Positions 7,567 to 15,385 of a stretch of 40,430 bases of DNA are shown in pieces. A program made the position numbers and the translations under genes. Numbering within the stretch: the first letter of the stretch is position 1; the number at the start of each line of letters is the position of its first letter. The notes beneath the pieces are model-generated. The model had not been told where the DNA came from and ran no database searches. It saw only the letters and a program-made list of their open reading frames with translations. This DNA is from an uncultured Acidobacteriota bacterium (GTDB taxonomy: Bacteria; Acidobacteriota; Polarisedimenticolia; Polarisedimenticolales; JAIQFR01), in assembly GCA_937864465.1 (NCBI GenBank), contig CALMJU010000089.1, positions 1 to 40,430 on the forward strand, written 5' to 3'.

Positions 7567-8995
7567 CTGCTGCACCGCGGGCTTCGCGGAAGCCGGAGCG
7601 CTCCATCTTGCCCCACGAGCGCCGCCGCAGCAGCACGTCCCAGAAGGCCTTGACCTTGAAGAGGGCGTTCAGCTGGCGGTAGCCGAAGTTCTCGAGGATG
7701 CCGAAGACGACGAGCTTCGTGAGGTCGAGCCAGCCCGGATAGCGACGGAACGAGATCTCCTCCAGGAGGATCGCCGCGATCGACAGGAAGATGCCGTACA
7801 GGATCGCGATCCCCAGGAACAGGAGGAAGAACTCCAGGTTGAGGATCCCGAGGAGGAGCGACAGGATGACGACCACGTACCCCGCGACCTCGACGAACGG
7901 CCCGAGCATCTCGAAAAAGAAGAAGTACGGGAACGCGAACATCCCCACGGTGCCGTAGCGGGGGTTCAGCATCATCCGCTTGTTGTCCCACAGCGTCCGC
8001 ACGAGCCCGCGGTGCCAGCGGTTCCTCTGGCGGTTCAGGACCTTGAGCGACTCTGGAACCTCCGTCCAGCAGACGGGGTCCGGGACGAACACGATCCGGT
8101 ACTTCCTCTTCCTGGTGCGCATGTACTCGTGGAGGCGCACGACCAGCTCGAGGTCCTCGGTCTCCGTGTATCGCGAGTAGCCGCCGACCTCGACGACCTC
8201 CTGCTTGCGGTAGATCCCGAACGCGCCGGAGATGATCATGAGGGACTGCAGGGCGCTCCAGCCGACGCGTCCCGTCAGGAACGCCCGCAGGTACTCGACC
8301 ACCTGGAAGATCGGGATAGGACGGTCCGGCAGCTCGATCTTCACGACGCGGCCGTCCCGAACCTCGCACCCGTTGACGATCCGCACGATGCCGCCCGCGG
8401 CCACGGTCTCGTTCGGCCGCTCCATGAAGGGCTTGACGACCCGGAGGAGGGCGTTGTCCTCGATGATCGAGTCCGCGTCGATCGAGCAGAACAGCGGGTA
8501 CCTGCTGAGGTTGATCCCCGCGTTCAGGGCGTCCGATTTCCCTCCCTTCTCCTTGTCCACGACGAGCAGGTTCGCGTGCGCGAGGGAGCCGTAGACCGCA
8601 CGCACGGCCTCGGTCGGGATCGACCGCTTGTACACCCGGTCCATTCTCCGGAGGTCGAACGCCTCGACGAGGCGGCGGAGCGTCCGGTCGGTGGAGCCGT
8701 CGTTGACGACGATGATCTCGAACTCGCCGTAGTTGACCATCATCAGCGACCGCACGGTATCGACGATCGTCTTCTCCTCGTCGTGCGCCGCGACGAGGAC
8801 CGAGATCGGCCAAGTCATCTCCGACTGCATGATCTGGCGGTAGTCCGAGAAGAAGGTCCGGCGGACGAACCGGAGCACCTCCACGAGTGAGACCAGGAAG
8901 AGCCAGAGATAGATGCTGTTCAGGACCAGGAAGTAGACCAGGACGAAGACGTTGAACGCGACGACGGCTTCGGTGAGCCAGCCGACCCAGCTCAT
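7553..8995 (-). CDS. Processive family-2 glycosyltransferase (PgaC/hyaluronan-synthase-like)
   Basis: A 480-residue inner-membrane enzyme expected to polymerise a polysaccharide from nucleotide sugar on the cytoplasmic side and pass it through its own membrane channel. An N-terminal membrane segment (about 10-45) precedes the GT-A domain: VAAHDEE (68-74), VVNDGSTD (96-103), DKEKGGKSDALN (147-158), the DAD metal motif (D173, D175), TETED (277-281) and the QRNRW motif (323-327) of processive synthases. Several hydrophobic helices follow (about 350-415, plus a weaker one near 428). The ATG overlaps the stop of the HEAT-repeat gene (ATGA), so the two are translationally coupled. The final residues (GGQT) and the stop lie inside the inserted inverted-repeat element, so the original C-terminus was probably different. 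The sugar specificity is unknown. Confidence 0.9.
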   Translation of the reverse strand: MSWVGWLTEAVVAFNVFVLVYFLVLNSIYLWLFLVSLVEVLRFVRRTFFSDYRQIMQSEMTWPISVLVAAHDEEKTIVDTVRSLMMVNYGEFEIIVVNDGSTDRTLRRLVEAFDLRRMDRVYKRSIPTEAVRAVYGSLAHANLLVVDKEKGGKSDALNAGINLSRYPLFCSIDADSIIEDNALLRVVKPFMERPNETVAAGGIVRIVNGCEVRDGRVVKIELPDRPIPIFQVVEYLRAFLTGRVGWSALQSLMIISGAFGIYRKQEVVEVGGYSRYTETEDLELVVRLHEYMRTRKRKYRIVFVPDPVCWTEVPESLKVLNRQRNRWHRGLVRTLWDNKRMMLNPRYGTVGMFAFPYFFFFEMLGPFVEVAGYVVVILSLLLGILNLEFFLLFLGIAILYGIFLSIAAILLEEISFRRYPGWLDLTKLVVFGILENFGYRQLNALFKVKAFWDVLLRRRSWGKMERSGFREARGAAGGQT

Positions 8996-10230
8996 GGCGC
9001 GCCTCCCCCCGGCGCCGCGGCGATCCCGAGCAGCGCGGCGAGCGCCTCCCGGACCTTGGCGTCCCGGTGCGTCTCCTGCAGCTCGCGGAGGCGGCCGACC
9101 TGGCCGATCCGGACGAAGCGGCGCACGAGGAACTCGGCCGCCTCCCGCTCGGGCCCGTCGGGGCGTCCCAGGAGCTCCACCTGCCGGTCCAGCTCGCCCG
9201 ACTCCTGCAGCATCAGCACCGCCTGGTGGCGGGCGTAGACGTCCCGGTCGTCGAGCATCCGATCGAGCGCCTCGATCCCCTTCGGTCCGATCAGCCGCAG
9301 CGACTCCGCGGCGTTCGCGCGCACCCACCATTCCCGGTCCCTGAGCGCGGCGCACAACGGCTGCACCGCCGCCGCGTGGCGGATGCGGCCGATCCCCTTC
9401 GCCGCCACGGCCCGCACGGGCCACTCGGGGTCCTCGAGGGCGCGCACGAGCGCCGGCCCCGAGTCGGGGCTCCCGATGGCGCCGAGGGCGTGGCACGCCC
9501 TCGCGCGGACGTCGCGATCCGGATCCGAAAGACGCTCCTCGAGCCACGCGACCGGCTCCAGGCTGCGGATCTTCGCGAGAATGTCGAGGGCGGCGAGCCT
9601 CGCGTCCCGGTTCATCTTCGGGTACTCGTCCATCAGCTCCCGGACGACGTCGTGCCGCATCCCGGCGAGGATGTCGGCGATCCGGATCGTGGACCAGCGG
9701 TTCGGCTCCCGGAGAGCCTGCACAAGCGGGGCGACCGCCGCCCGCCCTCCGACGGCGCCGAGCGCCTTCGCGGCGCGGATGCGCACCTCGGGGACGTCGT
9801 CCGCGAGCGAGCGGACGAGCCGGTCGATCGCCCGGAACGCTCCGGCGATGCCGAGCTTCTCCGCGCTTTCGGCCCGCTGCCACCACCGCCAGCTCGAGAG
9901 CCCGCGGATCCAGCGGTCCACGTAACCGAGATCGTCGAGGGCGCGCCCCAGGCGCTCCCGCTCCACCCCGCGGACGCGCTGCGCGTGGTCGAGGAGGATC
10001 CCCTCGACGACCAGGCGGTCTCGCCTCTTGAGGGCCCCGCCGATCGAGGGCCGGACCGAGGGGGCGTCACCGTGCGCCCAGGACAGGATCGCCGGCTCGA
10101 GCGTCCTCCTTCGAGTCCTCCGCCAGGCGTCGCGGCTTTCCCTCCAGGCCTTGTTCGCGACGATGAGCCCGGTGAGCACGAGGAAGACCCCGCCGATCGC
10201 CAGGACGGAGTAGGCAAGGACGGCGTACAT
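8992..10230 (-). CDS. Membrane-anchored HEAT-repeat protein
   Basis: A 412-residue protein with one N-terminal transmembrane segment (about residues 5-25) and then a cytoplasmic or periplasmic alpha-solenoid. HEAT-type units recur every 30-odd residues, for example VRIRAAKALGAVGG, VRARACHALGAIGS, VRAVAAKGIGRIR and VRANAAESLRLIG. No catalytic motif is visible, so it is probably a scaffold or an output partner. It sits between the response regulator (TGATG overlap) and the glycosyltransferase (ATGA overlap), so stoichiometric expression with both is likely. A reasonable inference is that it transmits the state of the response regulator to the synthase, but no direct evidence shows this. Some PBS-lyase HEAT proteins act in phycobilin metabolism; that role does not fit this context. 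Confidence 0.85.
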   Translation of the reverse strand: MYAVLAYSVLAIGGVFLVLTGLIVANKAWRESRDAWRRTRRRTLEPAILSWAHGDAPSVRPSIGGALKRRDRLVVEGILLDHAQRVRGVERERLGRALDDLGYVDRWIRGLSSWRWWQRAESAEKLGIAGAFRAIDRLVRSLADDVPEVRIRAAKALGAVGGRAAVAPLVQALREPNRWSTIRIADILAGMRHDVVRELMDEYPKMNRDARLAALDILAKIRSLEPVAWLEERLSDPDRDVRARACHALGAIGSPDSGPALVRALEDPEWPVRAVAAKGIGRIRHAAAVQPLCAALRDREWWVRANAAESLRLIGPKGIEALDRMLDDRDVYARHQAVLMLQESGELDRQVELLGRPDGPEREAAEFLVRRFVRIGQVGRLRELQETHRDAKVREALAALLGIAAAPGGGAP

Positions 10231-10619
10231 CAGGTCGCCCTCCCGTTCCGGTTCAGGAGCTTCCGCACGCGCGTCAGGAGCTCGCGGGCGTTGAACGGTT
10301 TCACGACGTAGTCGTCCGCGCCCGCCTCCAGCCCGCGGACGATGTCCTCCTCCCGGTCCTTCATGGACACGATGACGATCGGAACAGAGGACAGGCTCGG
10401 CTCTGCCCTCACCGATCGGAGCACGTCGAACCCGTCGCGGTACGGCATCACGACGTCGCACACGATCAGGTCGGGCCGGAGCTTGCGCGCCGCGTCGACG
10501 GCGTGCTCCCCGTCCCCGGCGACGACGACCTCGTACCCCCTCTCCTCGAGAAGGGACGCCACGAACCGGGCCGATACCGGGTCGTCGTCCGCCACCAGAA
10601 CGCGCGCGGGCTTCACCAC
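10230..10619 (-). CDS. Single-domain response regulator (CheY-like)
   Basis: A 129-residue receiver domain with no output domain. The acidic pocket is D11-D13, the phospho-acceptor is D55 (VCDVVMP), with S85 and K107 (VVKPFN) completing the active site, so it should be phosphorylatable. The start is one of two tandem GTG codons (10619 or 10616). A GGAGGG Shine-Dalgarno lies in the last codons of the upstream porin gene (10624-10629). Its stop overlaps the start of the HEAT-repeat gene (TGATG). No histidine kinase is encoded in this operon, so the phosphate must come from elsewhere. Its place between an exporter gene and a synthase gene suggests allosteric control of polymer synthesis by protein-protein contact. 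Confidence 0.93.
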   Translation of the reverse strand: MVKPARVLVADDDPVSARFVASLLEERGYEVVVAGDGEHAVDAARKLRPDLIVCDVVMPYRDGFDVLRSVRAEPSLSSVPIVIVSMKDREEDIVRGLEAGADDYVVKPFNARELLTRVRKLLNRNGRAT

Positions 10620-10620
10620 G

Positions 10621-12294
10621 CTACCCTCCGATCCACCAACGGAGCCGGACGCCCCCCTGGCGGGCGCGGAACTGGTCGGTGCGCGCCCCGGCGTCCGGCA
10701 GGCCGGAGTCGCTGATGCCGGCGAAGGCGTAGTTGCTCACCCCGGCGTAGGCCTCGAGCAGGAGGCCGTGCGCGAGCGGGAAGCCGGCCGTCAGGAAGAC
10801 GGTCTCGAGAGGGTCGTTCGAAACCTCCATCGTGTCCTGCGTGTACGACTGGATGCCGGCCTCCGCGACGGCCTCCCACGAGTTCCGGCGGCTTCCCCAC
10901 GTTCCCGACGCCCGCATCTGGAGAACGTGCGCCGCGTACCTCGCCGGGTCGAAGTAGCCCCTCTCGGCGTTCTCGGCGAAGCCGAACCAGCGAAGCACGT
11001 AGCCGGTCTCGAGCCGCACGGGCCGCGCGGGCCATCGGTACCAGACGCCCGGCTCGAAGCCCCGGCGGCTGTTCCCGTCCGACAGGTCCCAGTAGCTTCC
11101 GGTCGCGAAAACGCGGAACCCCTTGCCGACCGGTCCTCCCGCCGAGGCCGTGTACGCGTCCACGATCACGTCCGAATCGAGGATGAAGACCGAGTACCGG
11201 AGCGTGTCCCTCTGCGCGGAGACGCTGCCGGACCAGTCGCCGCCGAGCCCCCACGCCCAGGAGATCCCCCCGATGGCGTCGGTGCGGCGGAAGTCGTCGG
11301 TCTCGAAGCTGCGGTCGGCCCCCGCGCGCACCTCGATGCGCTGCCTCGGAGCGATCCGAGCCCCGACGACGGCGTAGAACGAGTCGATGTGCCCGCTCGC
11401 GGGGTCGTTCGAGATCGCGTAGCGCGCCGCGCAGAGCCGGAGGTCGAGGTTCCGCCCGAGGCCGAAGCCTCCCTCGAGGCGCACCGTATCCATCGTGTTG
11501 CCGTCGGAGTCGTACAGCTCGTCGTAGCCGACGAGGACCCACGGCCCCAGCGCCCGCGAGACCGCGGCGCGCAGCTCCCGCACGTCGGGATCGCCCGGAA
11601 AGCGCCGGGCGAGATCGTCGGCGCTCCGCGCCGCGCGCGCCGGGTTCCCGGCGGAAAGATCGAGGTGCGCGAGACCGATCTTCGCCTCCTTCGATTCCGG
11701 GCTCGCCTCGAGCGCGCGCCGGAACGCGGGGTAGGCCTGCCGCGCGTTGGGCGACCACGCCCACGTCTGCGCCACGCCGACGAGGGCGTCGACGTCGCGG
11801 GGGTCGCTCGCCAGGAGCTTCTCGTACTCGGCCCGCGCGGCCTCCTGGCTGCCGCTCCACGAGAGGGTGCGCGCGAGTCCGAGCCTCGCCTCGCGGTCGC
11901 CGGGCTCCCGCGCGAGGACGCCGCGGAAGGCCTCCGCGGCCTCGCGATACCGGCGGCTCCACGAGAGCACCTTGGCGCGCTCGCGGGAGGCCACCGGGTG
12001 CTCCGGATCCGCGGCCAGCGCCCGGTCGTAGCGGGCGATCGCCTCGTCGAACTTCCTCTCCCAAGAGAGGAGCATCGCCGACCGCACGAGGGCCCGGACG
12101 TTCCCCGGGTCCGACGCGAGCACGGCGTCGTAGAGTGCGAGGGCGCGCGCTTGCTCCCCCGCCTCGAACGCCCGGTCGGCGTCGTCGAGGGAGGCGGCGG
12201 CCGAATGGAAGGAGAGGGCGCAGAGCAGCAGGACCGAGAAGGCGATCGGCAACATCTGCGGGAACCGTCGAACCCCGCGGATCGATGGTTCCAT
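10621..12294 (-). CDS. TPR-containing outer-membrane beta-barrel protein (PgaA/YaiO-like exporter)
   Basis: A 557-residue exported protein. The signal sequence contains LPIAFSVLLLCAL and ends near residue 35. Residues from about 36 to 260 form tetratricopeptide repeats (for example ALALYDAVLASDPGN and AIARYDRALAADPEH). The last roughly 290 residues alternate hydrophobic and polar positions, are rich in Tyr, Trp and Gly, and look like an outer-membrane barrel. This TPR-plus-barrel layout is that of polysaccharide exporters such as PgaA, and of YaiO. The ATG at 12294 has a GGGAG Shine-Dalgarno; an internal ATG at 12255 would also retain the signal peptide. A 24-base inverted repeat covers the start region. 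The next gene, the response regulator, begins one base after the stop. Confidence 0.83.
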   Translation of the reverse strand: MEPSIRGVRRFPQMLPIAFSVLLLCALSFHSAAASLDDADRAFEAGEQARALALYDAVLASDPGNVRALVRSAMLLSWERKFDEAIARYDRALAADPEHPVASRERAKVLSWSRRYREAAEAFRGVLAREPGDREARLGLARTLSWSGSQEAARAEYEKLLASDPRDVDALVGVAQTWAWSPNARQAYPAFRRALEASPESKEAKIGLAHLDLSAGNPARAARSADDLARRFPGDPDVRELRAAVSRALGPWVLVGYDELYDSDGNTMDTVRLEGGFGLGRNLDLRLCAARYAISNDPASGHIDSFYAVVGARIAPRQRIEVRAGADRSFETDDFRRTDAIGGISWAWGLGGDWSGSVSAQRDTLRYSVFILDSDVIVDAYTASAGGPVGKGFRVFATGSYWDLSDGNSRRGFEPGVWYRWPARPVRLETGYVLRWFGFAENAERGYFDPARYAAHVLQMRASGTWGSRRNSWEAVAEAGIQSYTQDTMEVSNDPLETVFLTAGFPLAHGLLLEAYAGVSNYAFAGISDSGLPDAGARTDQFRARQGGVRLRWWIGG

Positions 12295-12470
12295 TCGCGG
12301 ACTCCCGATCCGACCGCGAGGTGAACCGTCGGCTCGGAGGCGCGACCGACGGGGAGTTCGATGCGATCCCGTGGCCGAACAGAGCCCCCTATGAGTACCC
12401 ATCGATCCGCAGGGTTCGACGGCTGCAGCCCCGTTCGTCGTCCCCACCGTCGATCCGACGGGTTCCTCCG
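12265..12470 (-). promoter_or_regulatory. Repeat-rich structured leader of the TPR-barrel gene
   Basis: The 215-base gap between the two large operon genes is unusually rich in related repeats. Arms at 12265-12288 and 12399-12422 are inverted copies matching at 23 of 24 positions, separated by 110 bases. A third, degenerate copy in direct orientation to the second lies at 12447-12470 and itself holds the perfect stem CCGTCG-ATC-CGACGG (12447-12461). A 10-bp palindrome, GGCTGCAGCC, is at 12421-12430. In the minus-strand transcript the promoter-proximal arm would pair with a segment beginning four bases after the ATG at 12294 and ending ten bases before the alternative ATG at 12255. It could therefore control translation. 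No known riboswitch class was recognised. Confidence 0.45.
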
Positions 12471-12509
12471 CCGGCGCAAGGTCGCCACGTCCACGTCCTC
12501 TCGCTGGCT

Positions 12510-15257
12510 TCATTCGCTCGCCCCTCCGCCCTGCACCTCCGCCATCGCCTTCCTCACCGCCTCGGCCCCGAGCTTGATCTCGTGAGTCCACTCCGGCTCC
12601 TCCCAGGTGCTCCAGGCCCAGGATCTCGGCGCCAGGCCCTCGGGCAGGAGGCCGCGCGCCGGAGCGGCGGCTCTCGACGGATCGAGCACGAAGGCGTACA
12701 TGCGGAACCCTTCGGTCTCGACCGTCTCGAACGGAGGCTCGCGCTTCTCCTCCTGGTGGACCACCCGCCTCGACGAAGGGTCGGAGACGCTCAGGAGCCC
12801 CCACGGGACCCGGATCTCGATCGCCCCCTTCGCCGCGCCGATCGCGACGTCTGCGCGGGTGTCGAACTCGCGCGCCGCGGGGTCCAGGCTCCCGAAGCGC
12901 AGGTCCCCCCGGTTCACGAGGACCCGCGGGAACCGCGTCCCGTCGCGGCCGAACCTCTCGCGATTCGTCTCGAGGAGGAGCGGCGCGAACGCTCCCGTCG
13001 GCTCGAGCGGGGACGCGACCGGTCCCGTGTCGCGCCTGGCGAACGGCTCGTACGGCCCGCTGACCGCGACGGCGCTCCGTCCCGGCCCCCCGATCTCGAC
13101 GAGGAACTCCACGCCGGTCGGCACAGCGGCCGGCCCCGGCGGCGGGAGCCTTCTCTCGCCCCGCGCCGCGTCGTAGGTGTCGATCGCGATCCGGTACGCG
13201 ACCCGCGACCAGTCGGGCGGCTCCGGACCTCCGCCCGTCCGGAGGAGCAGGTAGACGTAGCCCGCGTCCGAGTCCGCCGAAAGAGCGCGGAGATCCCCCC
13301 AGCCGGCGCCCGTCGTCCCGTCGGGCGCGGAGGAGACGACGAGGCCGCGGCCCCATTCCCCCGGATCTCCGTCGAGCCGGACGCGTCTCCGCGGGCGGTT
13401 CGCGACCAGGCCGTAGGACTCCTCGGGGCTCTCGGCGTTGAACCAGAGGCGGCGCCTCTCGGGAGGAGACTCGATCGGCGCGACCGACCACGTCGACTTG
13501 AACCACTCGTCCTGGAACTCGAACACGATCCCGCCCGCGAGCTTCGAGTCCCGGATCGCCCGGAGCATCCTCGCGACGAGCTCCCCCTGGCGGCGCTCGT
13601 CGTGTCCGCCGTGGTGCCAGCCCTCGGGCTGCACGTGCGCGATCCCGCGGCTCGTCGAGACGCCGAACTCGGCGATCACGACCGGCTGATCGCCGTGGTA
13701 GGCCGAGAGATCCCTGAGGTACCCCGCGTAGCGGCTCGGCCCCTCCGCGTCCCGCGCCCCCTCGTAGCGAGGGTCCAGGTTCAGGAAGTCCGGGAAGTTC
13801 GGGTAGACGTGGTACGCCGCGAAGAATCCGGCCTCCATCGCGGGCGTCGGCCGGATCTTCGTCGCGTCCAGCGAGACCGCGTCGTCCTCCCAGGCGCGAT
13901 CGCGGAGCTTCTCGACGACCGGCCTGCCGAGCCTCCTGCGGATCGCGTCCTCCTCCGCGCGCCGCGACTCCGTCGGGTGGTCGAGCGGGTCGAGCGTGGG
14001 CCAGTTCGCGAAGGTCAGCGGGTGGATCGCGCGGTGGCGCCTCGCCTCGTACGCCGCGGCGAAGTCGCAGGCCCTCGCGACGAAGCACTCCATCGCACGG
14101 CCCGAGGACACCTCGAGCCAGGCTCCTTTCCAGGACGTCTCGTCCGGACGGGCCGCGTCGTAGTCTTCCACCGCGAACGGCTCCCACTCGCGCCCGATGA
14201 TGTACGCCAGAAGGCTCCCCGACGCATCCGCGTCGTACGCCCCCGAGGCGTGCCCGGGGCGCGGCGCCAGCACGAGGTCGCCGTGAACCGCGTCGATCAC
14301 GCGGGCGATCTCCGACTCGAGATCCCGGACGAACCCCTCGTCGGAGAAGTCGTTCCCCGGGGGAAGCTCGGTCCAGACCCCCTGGATCAGCCACAGCTTC
14401 CGCGCGCCTGCCGACGCGTTCCTCTCGGCGAGGGCCCGGTAGAACGCGGGCGGAAGCAGCGTGTAGACGCGGACGGAGTTGGCGCCGAAACCGGAGATCG
14501 TCTCGAGCCAGTCCCGCCAGGTAGCCGGGTCCTCCGGGAACTCCGTCGGATACCGCCCGGGCAGGGCCGCGCCGATGTTGATCCCGGCGACGAAGAGCCG
14601 CTCCCAGCCGCCGTCGGCCCCGCGGACCTCCAGGAAGCCGCGGCCCGCCCGCGCGGGAACGCGAAGCGGCCGGTCGGAGGGTGCGTCGGGCCGGAGCCGG
14701 AGCTCCGTCGGGCCGCCGCGGACCGCCTGGAGCGCGACCAGGCCCGAGGCCGCCTCGGCGTCCGCCGGATGCCTCGCGAGGATCTCGCGTGCGGCGCCGA
14801 CGGCGGCGTCGACCGTCGCGGCGTCCGCGCCGGCCCGGCGTCCGGCGAGGACCAGGCCCCGGAGGGCATCCTCGTTGCCGGGCTCGACCGCCAGGACCTT
14901 CCGGAACCTGGACGCTGCCTCGACGGGCGCTCCCAGCTGGACTTCGGCGTAGCCGAGCCCCACCTGCGCGCCCCTCGATTCGGGGTTCCTCCCGACCTCG
15001 TCGGCGAACACCGTCCGGGCGCCGGCGAAATCGCCCGACCGGTAGCGGCACCATCCGAGGCGGACGCGGGCGTCGCCGTCGGTCGGGATCTTCGCCAGGT
15101 GGCCCTCGAGGAGACGCGCGGCCTGGGCGAAGTCCCCCGCGGCGAAGGCCCGCTCGGCGGCCTCCCGCTCGGGGAACGACGCCCCGGCGAGCGCTCCCGC
15201 CGCGCACACCAGGACCGCGACTCGTCGGACGCGGCCACCGAGGCGACGACACACCAT
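12510..15257 (-). CDS. Secreted TPR protein with glycoside-hydrolase-like TIM barrel and C-terminal beta-sandwich
   Basis: A 915-residue exported protein, the first gene of the polysaccharide operon. After a signal peptide (to about 25) come TPR-like helices (about 30-180). Then comes a domain that looks like clan GH-A: ANSVRVYT near 260, REWEP with acid/base candidates E357 and E359, HVYPNFPDF near 485, and IAEFGVS with nucleophile candidate E530, then FEFQDEW. From about 625 to the end is a beta-rich region opening RLDGDPGEWG, with later VYLLLRTGG, resembling a CBM9/DOMON-type sandwich. A role in trimming or binding the exported polymer, by analogy with PgaB, is inference. The ATG at 15257 leaves a leader of about 27 bases from the predicted promoter; an in-frame GTG at 15284 would coincide with the predicted transcription start. 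Neither has a clear Shine-Dalgarno. Confidence 0.78.
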   Translation of the reverse strand: MVCRRLGGRVRRVAVLVCAAGALAGASFPEREAAERAFAAGDFAQAARLLEGHLAKIPTDGDARVRLGWCRYRSGDFAGARTVFADEVGRNPESRGAQVGLGYAEVQLGAPVEAASRFRKVLAVEPGNEDALRGLVLAGRRAGADAATVDAAVGAAREILARHPADAEAASGLVALQAVRGGPTELRLRPDAPSDRPLRVPARAGRGFLEVRGADGGWERLFVAGINIGAALPGRYPTEFPEDPATWRDWLETISGFGANSVRVYTLLPPAFYRALAERNASAGARKLWLIQGVWTELPPGNDFSDEGFVRDLESEIARVIDAVHGDLVLAPRPGHASGAYDADASGSLLAYIIGREWEPFAVEDYDAARPDETSWKGAWLEVSSGRAMECFVARACDFAAAYEARRHRAIHPLTFANWPTLDPLDHPTESRRAEEDAIRRRLGRPVVEKLRDRAWEDDAVSLDATKIRPTPAMEAGFFAAYHVYPNFPDFLNLDPRYEGARDAEGPSRYAGYLRDLSAYHGDQPVVIAEFGVSTSRGIAHVQPEGWHHGGHDERRQGELVARMLRAIRDSKLAGGIVFEFQDEWFKSTWSVAPIESPPERRRLWFNAESPEESYGLVANRPRRRVRLDGDPGEWGRGLVVSSAPDGTTGAGWGDLRALSADSDAGYVYLLLRTGGGPEPPDWSRVAYRIAIDTYDAARGERRLPPPGPAAVPTGVEFLVEIGGPGRSAVAVSGPYEPFARRDTGPVASPLEPTGAFAPLLLETNRERFGRDGTRFPRVLVNRGDLRFGSLDPAAREFDTRADVAIGAAKGAIEIRVPWGLLSVSDPSSRRVVHQEEKREPPFETVETEGFRMYAFVLDPSRAAAPARGLLPEGLAPRSWAWSTWEEPEWTHEIKLGAEAVRKAMAEVQGGGASE

Positions 15258-15272
15258 GGCAGTTTCGTAAAT

Positions 15273-15318
15273 GTGCCTAGGCACGTCGCAAATATATGTT
15301 CACGTTGGGATTTGGCAA
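15273..15318 (-). promoter_or_regulatory. Sigma70-like promoter with palindromic operator for the polysaccharide operon
   Basis: On the minus strand TTGCCA (15318-15313) and TATATT (15296-15291) are 16 bases apart, each one mismatch from the sigma70 consensus. They stand out in an AT-rich island within very GC-rich DNA. Transcription would begin near 15284, exactly at a perfect 12-bp palindrome GTGCCTAGGCAC (15273-15284). A palindrome at the start point is a typical repressor site. The regulator is unknown. Confidence 0.6.
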
Positions 15319-15385
15319 CGGCCCCGCCCTCCTCAGGGCTCGCGCGGAACCGACCGCGTAACGATATTGTCATCGCCCCCTCCCG

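Noticed and set aside
12294-12509. A known riboswitch (for example a c-di-GMP type) in the leader of the TPR-barrel gene
   Set aside because: No conserved core of a known class could be matched; only the repeat structure is supported.
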